64,000 nucleotides of DNA from Rhynochetos jubatus. Its lineage: Eukaryota > Chordata > Aves > Eurypygiformes > Rhynochetidae. The stretch spans positions 139,314,175 through 139,378,174 of the forward strand of contig CM050648.1 in assembly GCA_027574665.1 (NCBI GenBank), read 5' to 3'. Below are positions 45,001-57,200 of the stretch, in pieces; positions within the stretch are counted from its first letter, which is position 1; the number at the start of each line of letters is the position of its first letter. A program made the translations under genes and the position numbers. The notes beneath the pieces were generated by a model, which was given only the letters and a program-made list of their open reading frames with translations, ran no database searches and was not told the DNA's origin.

Positions 45001-48000
45001 TTATAACCCCGTGATGAGGTCAAGGCAGGCACTGGAGGTGCTCTGGGAAACGGAGGTTCCTTGGCTGCAATGTTGTGTTATCAGCTCCGTGGCTGCGCAG
45101 GGAACAGCACTGTGTGTGGTGGAAGTTTTTAAAATGATTTTCATCAGCATGATTAAATACTTATTACATGAGTCAGCCATACGGGCTTCATTAAACCAGT
45201 GAACTCGGAGGAGCCTCCTCATCTGTTTATGAAAGCCATCTGGAATTACGGATGGCTCAGAGAAGGAGGATGAATGCAGCTCAGTGTGACAGAAGCCCAG
45301 TTCCCCTCTCAGGAGCCTGCCTGCACCAACCCGCGTTGCACTCCTCGCCCCGCACTCAGGGAAAGGGGCTTTTATTTTTCCTTCTGCACATTTCTGGGCA
45401 AGGAACCAAGGCCTGACATGACTTTGACAGTGAGACTTTAAATATACCCTGTCAGGATGTGACACAGGCACCTTTTTCTGGTGGCAGGATATAACACAGC
45501 TTTAAAAAAAAAAATAGACGCAAGCTTTTGCACTGGAGGGAAGTGTACCTTGAAAGGAAAGGCTTAATGAACTTTAACCAGCCTTCCAAGATCTTTATTA
45601 GTTGCCCCTTTATCAAATTAAATTCACACTGTGCTAGGCAGCTTAAGTACTGCAAGTTGATGTCATGTGCTAAGTGCCAAAGTAGGCTTTAATTGGCTGT
45701 TTAAATGAGAAAAGGGGTCCTGCTGCGCAGCACATGCACGTACACACACATGTAGCGAGGGGGGAAGGAGCCTGGCTCACACTCTCCCCCTGCTAACACA
45801 GCAAAATGAGGTACCGGATTTTTCTTGCGCTAGCCGGAAAGGTTTTGCTGAGTCGGCTTGAGCCTCTTCTCTGCCAGGCCAAGTGCCAGAAGGAAAAGTT
45901 TTGTGAAGGTCCCTAAGCTCTGTCCCCAGGGCTGTAGGTGAAGCAAAGCGGCTTGTCCGTGGCTGCGCGCTGATGTGCTTCGAGGTAAGCTGGAGCGAGA
46001 TGCTCGTTCCAGAAACGTCGTCCCGTGGGGTTGCTCAGAGCTGGCTCTTCTTGGTCGGCTTTCCCGAGAAACGGCTGCGGATCAACCTGCGGGGTTTTAG
46101 TGACGATTCTTTGTGCTGGTCACAGCTCGGTTTCATACATCACGAATTAGTCACGGGTGTCAACAGGAGTAGCCAGAGCAGTAAAGGCCGGATGAAGATG
46201 AACAGGTCACTTGTCCTGCGGGAGAATTTTCATCTTAAGGACAGGTTACAGGGGCAGCAGTGGTGACTGCAGAGTTAAGATTACAGACAGCACTGCCCCT
46301 GAAATGGGGAGTCCTTTGCTTTCCCGATGGGAAGCTGCGGCCTCCCAGGAGGAGCGGTTAGTCACACACAGAGAAATCCTGCTGGGATTTCTTGTGTGGG
46401 ATCGTCCAAGGCGACCACTCGCATGACTAACCGCGCTAACCCTTTGCAAGAGGAGTGAAAAATGAAGTGGCAGTGGTGTTTCTCACTCCTGCAGCCCAGA
46501 CGTAACGAGGGTGAAAGTGGTGCTGGAACTTGCTAAATTCAAACAGTTGTTTTCTGTTAACACAAGGCCTTAAAAAATGCGATTTGAGAAGCTTGTTAGA
46601 GAGCTGGTGTTAACATCTAGTCCCAGCGCAATTGGGCCCATCTGGGTGGCAAGCCTCTTGAGCATCCTGCTTTCCCCACGCAGCTGCATCCTCCCATCCC
46701 GCTCATCTTCCTCGCTCCTGTGCGCCGATGCTCAGCCTTTGGCTTGAGCTGCCGTTCCGGTGAGCTCCGGTGCTGCCTGAAAACAGCCTCCCTGCTCATC
46801 CTGCCCCATGGGGCTGAGCAGCGGTGGCAGTGAGCCCTCAGCTTGCTTCCCACAAGACGGGGGATGGGGGGGCGATGGCTTTCGAGCACCCTCGGCTGCC
46901 ACCCTGCTGCTCTCCTGGCAGCGATGCTGGTGGTGCCTGGGGAAGTTGGCAGCAGGGAACAGCAGCATCACAGCAGCATCACGGACCACAGATCCGTGCA
47001 AAAAGCATTTCTCCACTGCCAAGAAGCCTTGAGGCAGATCTATTGTGCGCCCTTCCTCTCCCTCTCTCTTCTCCTTCCCCTGCCTTCACTTCCAGCCCTT
47101 CTCTGGTTTCCCCCTGCCCCTCTCATGCCCTCCCCATGTCCCCCCTCCTTCTCCTACCTTCTCCCTCTCTTTCCTACAGACGGGTCAGAGCCACCCGCTT
47201 CCCCCATTAAGCCGGACACCTCGGGGGACTCCTGTCTCCTCTCCGCAACCTGCAGCTGATTTTATCTGTCCCCAGGGGATGGTTCTCGTAAGGCAGCAGT
47301 CGGCATGGAGGTGCGGAGGCTTCCGGCCCTCGCGCTAACCTGCATTCCAGCATTAAAGATAATGGATACAATGGAAAAATCAATGGAGAATATGTAACTT
47401 TATCCCATTCATGGCTTCATATTGCATTACAGCGTGGCCTTCAGCTACATAAAAGTGATATATGGCTGAACTTGGCAGGAGAAAAGAACGCAGGAAGCAA
47501 ATATCTTTGGTAAGAATCACAGACTGGGTATAACCTCCATTGCAAATAGGCCTGAATATCTTCTGTCTTTCATGAAACTTCACTGTGTAATTATTTTCCA
47601 GTAATGTGCGAGAGTGTAAGAAATGAATCGAGGCTTTGTTCATGTTACAGATTTCCCTTGAGATAAGAGAGGGAAAGAAAATGACTGCTTGAGTTTCCAG
47701 CCTCAGCCAGATGCCAAATCTGTCAGAAATACCGCTTTCTTATATCAGTGGAGGAAATTATTGCTGCTATTATCCGCCCTTTGGTCAGGAGCGTATTCTG
47801 CACCTTGACTAATGTGCCTTTGTGGTGCAGCCACCTGCGTTTTTTCGAGGAGTTCATCTAATTACAGGGTAGATGAGTCAGGCTGCATTTCCTATGAGCT
47901 GTCTTCAAACATAGGAAGTTATTAATACCGATTAGCTGAAAAAGTCCAGGTCTTCGCCGTGACGTTTCCTGGCTAATATTAGACACACCTTCTATACTTT

Positions 48001-48781
48001 AAGGTGTGATGGCTGATAAGAACCAGTAGTACGGCAGCCGAGGTTTTACGGTGGTGGGTGCAGCGTGGGACAAACTGTCCTGAGAGGTTTTTTTTGGTCT
48101 TACACCTTTGAATGAATTCGAGCAGACAGGCTGGAATGAGAACAGGAAACTAAAGGTAGAGGGCATAGCCTGGGATGTGCGAGTCCCTTAGGAAACGATG
48201 AGAGATCAGCACTGTGCTGCCTCTGGTCTCAGTGCCTGGCAGCCGAAGAGAGTCATTGGGAAATTCTCCCTTCAATAGAAAGAAATATATCCCCAAAGGA
48301 GAGCTGAAAATTCCTGGGAGATGTTGTTGTAAGGCTTAAGCGCCTTGTTTTGGAAGAAGATTAAAGGAAACTCGGCTATTTAATGAGAATTAAGCAGCCA
48401 TAGCTAAGATCTAACAGCAGGCAGGACAGAGACCTACTTGCTGCAGGGTTCCTGCACGACCCCTGGGGTAACTGGAATTTGGAGACAGAGAGGAGTCCCT
48501 GTGGGACTGAATGAGGTGAGGCTGCGGGGCCTATTTTCAGATCTTCCACCAATTTGCAAATACACGCCGGGCTGTTTGCCAGCTTTTCTGTCACCCTTCA
48601 CTTGTCTCGTCTGTGTGGTCTGCCAGGGCCAGGGGCTGTTGGTAAAGTCTCAGCTTCATGCTGGGGTTGTGGTGGCTGCCCAGGTCTCCCGCGCTAACCT
48701 AAGCTACACTACTTGTCATCATTTCGGGTGAAGAGATGGAAAAGAGGGGGTACTGTGGCACAGTGGATGGATGGACAGGAC
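42097..48781. other. Intergenic DNA, no gene supported
   Basis: It includes a pyrimidine tract (47048-47179), a TGAGTCA (AP-1-like) site next to CCAAT at 42831-42845, and an AT-rich stretch at about 47650-48000 that could be conserved non-coding DNA. No exon was recognised. Confidence 0.55.
47048..47179 (+). repeat. Long polypyrimidine (C/T) tract
   Basis: About 130 bases are nearly all C or T with few interruptions, from 'cgcccttcctctccctctct' to 'ctccctctctttcctaca'. It is low-complexity DNA that can adopt triplex (H-DNA) structure in principle. Confidence 0.85.
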
Positions 48782-49925
48782 TGTGGTGGCAACAGAATGG
48801 TGGGCTGACCCTGGCTGGAGGGCAAGTGCCCACCAAAGATGCTCTGCCACTCCCCTCCTCAGATGGGCAGGAGGAGACAGCATAATGGAAAGCGTGTAGG
48901 TTGAGATAAGGACGGGGAGGTCATTCAGCAGTTACTGTCACAGGCCAAACAGCCTCGACTTGGGGAAAATAAGTTTAATTTATCACCAATCAAATCAGAG
49001 TAAAACAGAATTAAACCCAAATCTTAAAACACCTTCCCCCATCTTTCCCTTCTTTCCCACGGTCAGCTTCACTCCTGCTTTTCTCTACCTCTTTCCCCTG
49101 AGCAGCACAGGGGGACAGGGGATGGGGGTTGTGGTCAGTCCATCACATGCTGTCTCTGTCACTCCTTCCTCCTCAGGGGAGGATCCTCACACTCTTCCCT
49201 GCTCCAGCGTGGGGTCTCTCCCATGGGAGACAGTCCTCCACCAACTTCTCCCATGTGAGTCCATCCCACGGGCTGCAGTTCTTCATGAACTGCTCAAGCA
49301 TGGATCCCCCGCCACGGGGTCCCGTCCCTTAGGAGCAGCCCGCTCCAGCCTGGGTCCCCCCGGGGTCACAAGTCCTGCCAGCAAACCTGCCCCAGCATGG
49401 GCTTCTCTTTCCACGGGCCCACAACTCCTGCCAGGAGCCTGCTCCAGCCCAGGCTGCTCACGGGGTCCTTCAGGCATCCCCCTGCTCTGGTGCGGGGTCC
49501 TCCCCGGGCTGCAGGTGGGTCTGTACCACCTTCCCCTCGCTGTTACCCTCCATGGCTGAAAGGCACAGCCAGCCTCACCATGGGCTGCACCACGGGCTGC
49601 CAGGAACCTCTGCTCCGGCACCTGGAGCACCTCCTCCCCTCCTTCTCCACTGACCTGGGGGTCTGCAGGGCTGTTCCTCTCACATCTTGCTATTTCTCTC
49701 TCTCTCTCTGCTGCAAGTTCTCTTCAGCTTCCCCCTCCTCCCTTAAACATGTTATCCCAGAGGTACTATCACCATCTTGGATGGGCTTGGCCTTGGCCAG
49801 CGATGGGTCTGTCTTGGAGCCGGCTGGCATTGGCTCTGTTGGACACAGGGGAAGCTTCCAGCAGCTTCTCACAGAAGCCACCCCTGTAGCCACCCCTGCT
49901 ACCATCAGTGCCAACCCAATACACA
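48782..49925 (-). mobile_element. Avian ERVL-type solo LTR (about 1.14 kb)
   Basis: The + strand opens with tgtggtgg and then ggtgggctgaccctggctgg, continues with 'ggttgagataaggacgggga', 'gtcactactgt'-like and 'cctcgacttggggaaaataa' blocks, and ends ccaacccaatacaca. Read on the minus strand this is a complete LTR: TGTG start, GGTTGGCACTGATGG, the repeat-rich middle, a degenerate poly(A) signal region, and the CCAGCCAGGGTCAGCCCACC end. Between about 49197 and 49520 are degenerate tandem units built on 'gctccagc' and 'gggctgcag', typical of this LTR. No viral coding remnant adjoins it. Large ORFs within it are spurious. Confidence 0.82.
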
Positions 49926-50974
49926 TGGTAAACTCACCTTGTCCTTGCCCCTTGGGCAGGGGATGTGGGGGTCCCGTCTGCCTGAGCAGAGTGCGCGTGG
50001 CATGGATAGGGACACCCGGCTGAGCTCTGACCAGGGAGTGGAGGGGTGGGAATCATGGGGAGGCATGGCTGGCCCCACTGGGGACCATGGGGACTTCACT
50101 GGTGTCACATGGAATATTTCCAGGTGACAAATCAGAAGGCAGAAGAGAAGGACAGATGGACAGCGTCATGGAGATTTGTCCAAATCATGCGGAGGGGAAA
50201 TATACTAACACCAACAGAGGGGAATACGCAACCCAGCCAGAAACCTCTTGAGATATAAGTGATGATACCTTACAAAATAGGTAAAATAAAAAAGCCCCAG
50301 CAACCAGAATTGGAAGCCAGAGGGACAGAGATTAAATGCTTTAGACATCCACAAAACAAACCTTGTATCGCAGCTGCCTTGCTGTTTTATCTTCTGATTT
50401 ATTTCACTTCTGCAAGCCACAGAAAAATTGTACGTGATGGTTTTTCCTTCTCAGTTCCCGCGACTGAGTCTACGAAGCTTGCCAAACGTGGAGAACTTCA
50501 CAGAAATCAAGAAGAAAATGCTTCCTGGCTGGATTTTCCATCGCTTTCTCAGCTGTACTGTGGTGGCTCCTCTAATTTATTATGAAACTGGAGGGGACAA
50601 CAGCACGCAGCACGGGCATGAGAGAGAGGAGGGAGACGCTGGCACATGGCACCATAGCTGCCCTGGAATCTACGGAGAATTGGTTTTAGGCGAAAGGACC
50701 GGTTTCTCCTCGCACACTGGCTAAATTAGGGATGCTTTCACTGAGGCCTGTGGCATTGTGTGAGCACAAGCTGGTGAAAGGGGGAAGCAGGCTGAAAAAC
50801 CCTTTTCTCACAAGGTCCCTTGGTTTTTTATTCCTAGTTGCACTTGCAGAGTAGTCACACCGACAGGAAATTATGCTTCCTTTCGCCTGCACTTGCCCGG
50901 TTTAGATTTCAGCTCCTCCTGTCTAATACCAGCCAATACGGATAGAATTATTTTACAGTAAGGCGTTGGTGCTT

Positions 50975-51165
50975 CTCCAAAGCATTTTCACAAATAAATT
51001 AACTAATGTTTATAACATTATCCCCTGTAAAAGGGATAAGTGTTATCCCCATTTTACAGGTGTGAAATTCAGAGCTATTTGGTCATGGTGTTGAAAGGAA
51101 ATTATGTTGAACTGGCAGCACTGAATTCATGTAACTTATCCCACTTCTTGACTGTAGATCAGGGT
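50975..51165 (+). repeat. MIR/CORE-SINE-like ancient repeat
   Basis: The segment has the order of an MIR element: a decayed 'aagcattttcacaaataaat' block, then 'ttatccccattttacaggtg' followed by 'tgaaattcagag', then 'ggtcatggtg' and 'ctggcagcactgaattc'. The best stretch is 51043-51062. Such repeats predate the amniote split and are rare in birds. The assignment is from recalled consensus. Confidence 0.4.
51024..51060. repeat. Imperfect inverted repeat (hairpin)
   Basis: The left arm CCTGTAAAAGGGATAA (51024-51039) and right arm TTATCCCCATTTTACAGG (51043-51060) pair over 16 bases with a two-base bulge and a GTG loop. Confidence 0.85.
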
Positions 51166-54100
51166 CCATGCCGTCACGCTCTATAAATATCTGCAGCGAG
51201 TGTATGGGAGCTTCTTATGAACACAGACAAACCACCATTCCCCCAGACTTTGATGCAGTGTCTGAATGTATCCTCGTCCCCAGTTTTACAGTATTTGGTC
51301 TGAACGCCGCAACTTCAGTCACACGCACAAAATCTGGGAAGGAGGCTGCCAGAACCAGGCCTTCTGCTGTTGGAGGCTGCCGCCCAGTCCTAACCTGCTC
51401 TTTTCATGCCTCAGTTGCAGATGAGATGGAAAATCTGAGCTGCTTTGGCCAGAAGCCTATCCTGGATTTGGATCCTCCTTTTTCCTCCAACAGTATGTGC
51501 AATTACTGCTCTCCTTTGCAATACAGAAAAGCAAGATACAGTTTCTGATCTCTGGAACTGGGATGGATCTGATTTATAAAGTAAAATGGCATGCACAGAA
51601 GTAGGCAACAAAGGAGAAAAAAGTCAGTGAGAAGCTACTTCTAGGGAATCAGGAAAAACCCCAGAGGACAGGATTTCTTCCTTAGTGAATTGGTTTTGCC
51701 CAGGAATATTTTAGTCCTAAAGCAAATCCAGAGACTGTTGTGATTTTATGACATACGACTAGTATCTTGAAAGTTTACAGCAGATTGCAACAGACTTCGA
51801 TGACATTTAGGCAGCCGAAGCCGCGCTCGCTAAGTTACGTTTTGCAGGGAAAAATACACTGCCTAGTGGAAATGTTATGCTGTTGGTGGGTGGCAGCTTG
51901 CATTATTATTAGAGATGGCAAGGATCTGTGTGGCATTTGTACTTGAAATAAGAAATTTTAAGCAACATGGAGCTTATGGGCTGGGCACTTCTTTGTTTGC
52001 TTGCTTTTGTATCGCTTGGACCTCTGTGTGTGCATATTTTAGCTAATGCAAAAATAGAGCCTCTTTTATTGCAACATTTCACAGAATTTTCCAGCTTAAA
52101 TGAGCCAGTTTCCAAATCAAAAGGATAAACCCTGGTGAAAAGTTGGCTTCTAAATGTGAAATTGTTCATTGTCCACATTCCATTGGCTTTTAAAGGGAAA
52201 AAATAAAAAAGAGTATAATGAAGGAAAGTCACATTTTAAGGGGGGGTGTTGCCATCCTCTAACAATTTGTGTCAAATTGAGGAGCGTGGTTTTTCCACCA
52301 TTTTTACACACTTCTGGTTGCCTTATTTTCCTTGCAGAATACAAAGACATCCAGTGGGTATGATGGAAATTCTGGGGAACGAAAAATGTCTTTGGTTTCC
52401 AAACCTCTGCTCATCTCCGAGGAGCTGCCAGGTCTTGTGTTACTGGTGCCTGTGTAACCGTAAGCGATACGCTGCTGGTCTTCTGGATGCAGAACCACTA
52501 CGTGCACCCCGCCAGCTCTGGTGAGCACGGCCAGCTCCCATCTCCCAGCCCCAACTGCCCAGGGTGGCTTTGCTGCTGTCCACAACACAGCACCATGGGG
52601 ACTGTTCCACCCCACGACCCCAGCGCCATAATCCTGCTGGCATCTCATGCTGCTGGGGCACCACCGGTGTTTGGGGTCCCCAGCAAAGAGCAGAGTGGTG
52701 GCAGTGCTGCCAGGGAGGATGAGGTCTTGCCATTGACTAAAGTTCTATGGTCAAAGGTGTCCCAGGAGAAGTCGTGCTCCCCCCAGTCCTGCCCTGTCCC
52801 TACTAGAAGACCCAAAGTGTCCTTATCCCCGTGTGTGACCTGCTGGTCCAGTTCTCACCCTGTCCCGAGCACTGGAGATGGAGACACTGGAGAATGCTGG
52901 CCACAGGGTAGCGATACCCCATGGTTAGTAAGGGGAGTATCTGTGTTCCCTGTCTCCCTCCCCTCAGCCTGAAGCCAGCACTGTGACCCTGGTTCCGGAG
53001 AGGAGGCACAGGAGGAGGCTGTGCATCCACACCCCTATCACTGGGGGGGGGACCATGTGCTAACTGGTCTTGCATTAATGGGGTAAAGAGGGCTTTAGCC
53101 CTTGGGGAGGTTGCCTGGGATGGTGTGGGGTGCTCTGGAAGCGAGTATGAGATGTCTGAGGTGCCAGCAGCCCCACAGGGTGCCAGACAGACAGAGCAGG
53201 AGTTAATTTGGAGGGCAAAGGTGTTTAGGACCCCTCTCTCCTCTGAGAAAATCAAGGCCTTGGTTATCACGGCAGATTTCCAAATACGACTGAGAGTTTT
53301 CCCCAGTGTTTCAAAGGCAGATAATATCTCTGCAGGTTTGAACACTCATTCCTCCCAACTTGAGCCAGGGTGACTCAGATTTTGTAAAATGGAGCCAGGA
53401 AAACTATTTAAGGGGTCTTAATTATAAAACGCTCCTCTCCCTTAGCAGCGATTTTTTTTGGGGTGGTGTTTAATAAGCTACCTGTGACAGTAATGGGGAC
53501 AGGCCCAACACCCCGCGATGTTTTCACGGCGTGACACATTCCCTGCCAGGTTCTCAAAAAGAAAAGAGTGACGTGGACACATTCAGATGAAGTGTTTGGG
53601 TTATGTCCCAAGGGAATAAAAGACCCAAGAGATTTTCAAGCAAGGTGCTCCACTGGGAAAACTGACTCTAACCCAGAAAATCCTTGACTATGCATGAACA
53701 GAGAGGCTGAAGTCCAGGGGGACTTTAACATTGACTCTAATGTCCTGGATATTGAATTTCATCCACTTTTACCTCCTTTCTGAGTTAAAGAGCTTACATT
53801 CGATTAAAGCTTATGATGTGTCTGCCTAACACATAACTGTCCCCTAACCCAAGCTCCATGCCTTCATCTGAAGAGATGAGGATACAAACCAATCCACTTC
53901 TGCCCTCTGGGGATTGCTCCAATGATTAAGAGCCTCCACTTAAACATGTATGCAGAGCTGCTCATGTGGGTTTGTCTGGCTTTTATGTCTAGTCCCTGCA
54001 TCTCATGATGTTTTTCTACGTTAAAGTACCGTTTAATATGCCATCACTTCATCTGCTCAGACATTTTACACCAGGTAACAAAGCTGTACCACTGACTTCT

Positions 54101-54199
54101 TTAGAGTGGGGTGTGTGTGTGTGTGTTCATCTTCAAAAAACAAATTCAGACTTTGAACTAAAACTCAGCCTCAGACCATGCTGCATTATAGGAACTGTC

Positions 54200-54257
54200 G
54201 GTTGGACCTGATGATCTTACAGGTCTCTTCCAACCTAAAAGATTCTATGATTCTACA
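54200..54257 (+). mobile_element. CR1 LINE 3' tail fragment
   Basis: The sequence ggttggacctgatgatctta, then caggtctcttccaaccta, then the 8-bp tail repeats 'attctatgattcta' is the extreme 3' end of a CR1 element. Only about 58 bp remain. Confidence 0.88.
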
Positions 54258-57200
54258 ATTCTTCCGTTTCTTATGGAGCACTGTGGACCTTCTGGACAAG
54301 TGAATGGCAGCACACATTAAAAATCACCTATATTTGCCATGTTTCTGACTTTACATGAAAGGAAATGTGGTGGTTGCTGGTCCTCTCCTCCCTTCGCTAC
54401 AGCCAGATACACTTTTTCCATTATGCCCTTTCCTCATGCACAACTTTGGCACAAAGAGTACTGGAGCTGGAATGGAGGATGAGGTTGTCTTGTACGCTCA
54501 CTTCTCGACACAGAATACATACACCTCTTTCAACAATCCTCCTGCTGTCAGGACTAACCAGCAGAAGATGAGTGAAGAGGTTAGTTGCTTAGACTAAAAA
54601 TAGATTGATGTAACCTGAAAAAGCCTAAAAATATAGTTTAAAAAGAGACTGATGTTGTTTCTTATAGTCCTCCAGTTATATAGTGCTTGATGATGCAGAA
54701 GATGATGATGCAGCAAGTTAATTCCTGACCCTGTAGTTGCTTTTCTGGAGCTGAAAAAATGCCTGACTGAGGTGACAGAAGGGTCACAGAGGACAGTGAA
54801 ATTCAGCCTTCTTGGTGTGGGAGCTGGGCCAGCTAGAGAATTTGGATAAAACAAGACATTCATAGCACTTCTCTGTACCCATCAGTAACTGTGAGAAGTG
54901 TGAATACAGGAGGGTTTATCATCTTCTCAAAAAATGCAAAATTGCACTGGGAAAGGAAGACTCCTCAAAAGTTTTTCAGCTTAGGTCAACATTACGGACT
55001 GGGAAGGATGAACACAGATGGGTTTGTAAGCATGAACCTGAGTAGCCCAGCTTTGATACTGCTGCAAGATTTACTGTCAGATTGGGGGGTAAAAAAAAGC
55101 TAAATTGTCGAAATTTTGTACAAGTCCTTGGTATACAGTTTGGCACCAGCCACTGATCTGAGCTGGCCTGGGTAGAGTCAAAAGCTTGAAGTGGAGGGAA
55201 AGGAGGGAGATGCCCTACTTGAAAGGGTAGAGAAGCAGAGGAAATGAGTGTCCCTGCCACATGAGGTCTTCCAGGATGAATTGGCAATGGATCTATTTAT
55301 CAATTAACAAGTGGGCTTTGACGTTTCAGTATCAGCAAAAGAAAAAAGCCACTCCAAGAGGTTGTGGAAACGGTTTACAGAACATGACTTGGTCTTTGCA
55401 GCTATTCCTTAGAAGCAGGAGCAGCTCTTACAGAAGGAAATGCAAGGAGATCATTCTGAATGTAGCGCTGCTGAGAGGGGATGCTTGGTGGCTTGTGACT
55501 TGAAACACTCTCCAATCCCGTAAAACAAGAAAAATTGCACTGGCATAAAAAGGAAGAAAAATAGTTCTGTTACAGTCATTCACTTTGCAGTTAAAGAAAA
55601 TAAAATAAAATCCTGGCTGCAGAAAAAGCCTTTAACCATAGAACATAATCCAGAACAGAATTTCAGATATATGAAATACAAGCTTCTTCCCCAACGCGGC
55701 CTAGAGAAGGAGGTGACACAAAGGGGCAGTCAGCTCGTTAGGTTAGGTTAGGTCGTGGCGGTCAAACCACAGGAGAGGAGGTACGCTGGCAGCTGAACAC
55801 CGGGAGCATGCACAGGCAGTGGACCTAGGCATGTGAAAACAAGGGGTCCAAATCTGAGCCTTTGGTTGGTGTCAGTGATGGGAGAATTGGTCCAAAAAGG
55901 GCTTTAAAACCAGTTAAAAACTGTTTTTGTGGGGTTTGAGCCCCAAGGACTGATTAGCCAAGGAATTACTGACCACTCTGAATGTCACTAGGCTGGAGTG
56001 AGGAAAGGTGTTCACAACAATTAGGTGGAAATTCCCTTTTAAACATGCGGTTCACGGTTGGGAGAGCAGATACACGCACCTCGTTGTCCGTGCATGACTC
56101 CTTTTGCCTCCAGGGACAGAAACAACCATACAACTTCTTCCTGTGAAAGGCTTCCAAGAGAGGAAAAGTGCAGCACGGTCGAGCCCTGCACAGAGGTTCA
56201 GGGAACCTGAGCTTTTGTGGAACAAGTATGGATTCCCGCTCACCGACTGAGCATTTCTGATAAATAACAGAATACTATAAAATGAGGAATGACTGCAAAA
56301 TATGGCTATCACAGGGGTGTGTGTGGAGGGGCAAAGGGCTGCAGACAACAGTGGGGTGCAAGTAAGTTCTCAGAATTGTCCTTGGACTACTGCCAGCACA
56401 GGGCAGTACCTCTAAATGGGGGGAAATAACAGTTTAAGACACTTTCTGAAAAGGAATCAGGATTTATTTTCCAGGATCTCATAGAGGTATAGGTGTTAAA
56501 ACTGGTCTGAGTACTGGCAGAAACAGGTTCATTAAGCACTCACTCTACCACTTACTAGTACCATAAGCAGAAGAGGCTTCATGCTCTACTGAGAAAATGG
56601 ATTAACTAAACATAATTAAACCTGCAGTCAAGACCTGGCCTTCATCCGGTTCTTACTATGAAATAAGATGACAGCACCAGTTTCTGAGTGAATGCTGGAA
56701 AGTTAAATTCAATCATTTTAAAAGATGGCTGTTGTTTGCGTGAAAAAATGGCATGGAGAATGCTGTAGCGGATTCAGCCAGGCTTTCCTTATTAGATCTC
56801 AAAAAATAGTGGTGGATACAAAAGACAGGAGGAAAAAAGCCCTGCCCTTAGTGCAAGACAAGGCTTGTACTCATTCAAAGAGATGGCTTTCAGCTTGAAA
56901 ATGCACCATGCACTAATAAAGAGGCTGCTGTGCGGTACGTGTCTGTTGTCCAATGCGTTGTATCTAGCCGATATCCTGACGCATGCCCAAGTCTTTGAAG
57001 GGGAGCTCCTAAACTGTTTGCAAGTGGTCTGTGATAAGCTCACGGCAGCCCATCTGAAACAAAAAACAATGGAGGAGCCCCGAAAAAAGATAATTTACCT
57101 TTCACACACTGTGGGGAGAACACCAGGGATGGAAAAGAGCTACTCAAGTTAAGGCACAAGCACAGCATGGAAACAACTGGGTATAAACTGCTCAGGAATA

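Larger units (their letters stand above)
49926..54199. other. Intergenic DNA, no gene supported
   Basis: Apart from the MIR-like segment at about 50975-51165 and a GT microsatellite at about 54111-54126, I recognise nothing. Frames such as - 52803-53345 (180 codons) lack any known homology. Confidence 0.55.

Noticed and set aside
49397-50023. 208-codon plus-strand ORF
   Set aside because: It lies mostly inside the antisense ERVL-type LTR and reflects the repeat-rich GC composition, not a gene.
52803-53345. 180-codon minus-strand ORF
   Set aside because: It has no homology I recognise and overlapping plus-strand frames. The amino acid pattern is typical of non-coding GC-rich DNA.
55738-55753. 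GGTTA triplet resembling a telomeric repeat
   Set aside because: There are only three units, and the motif lacks the TTAGGG unit of vertebrate telomeres. It is chance or a tiny microsatellite.
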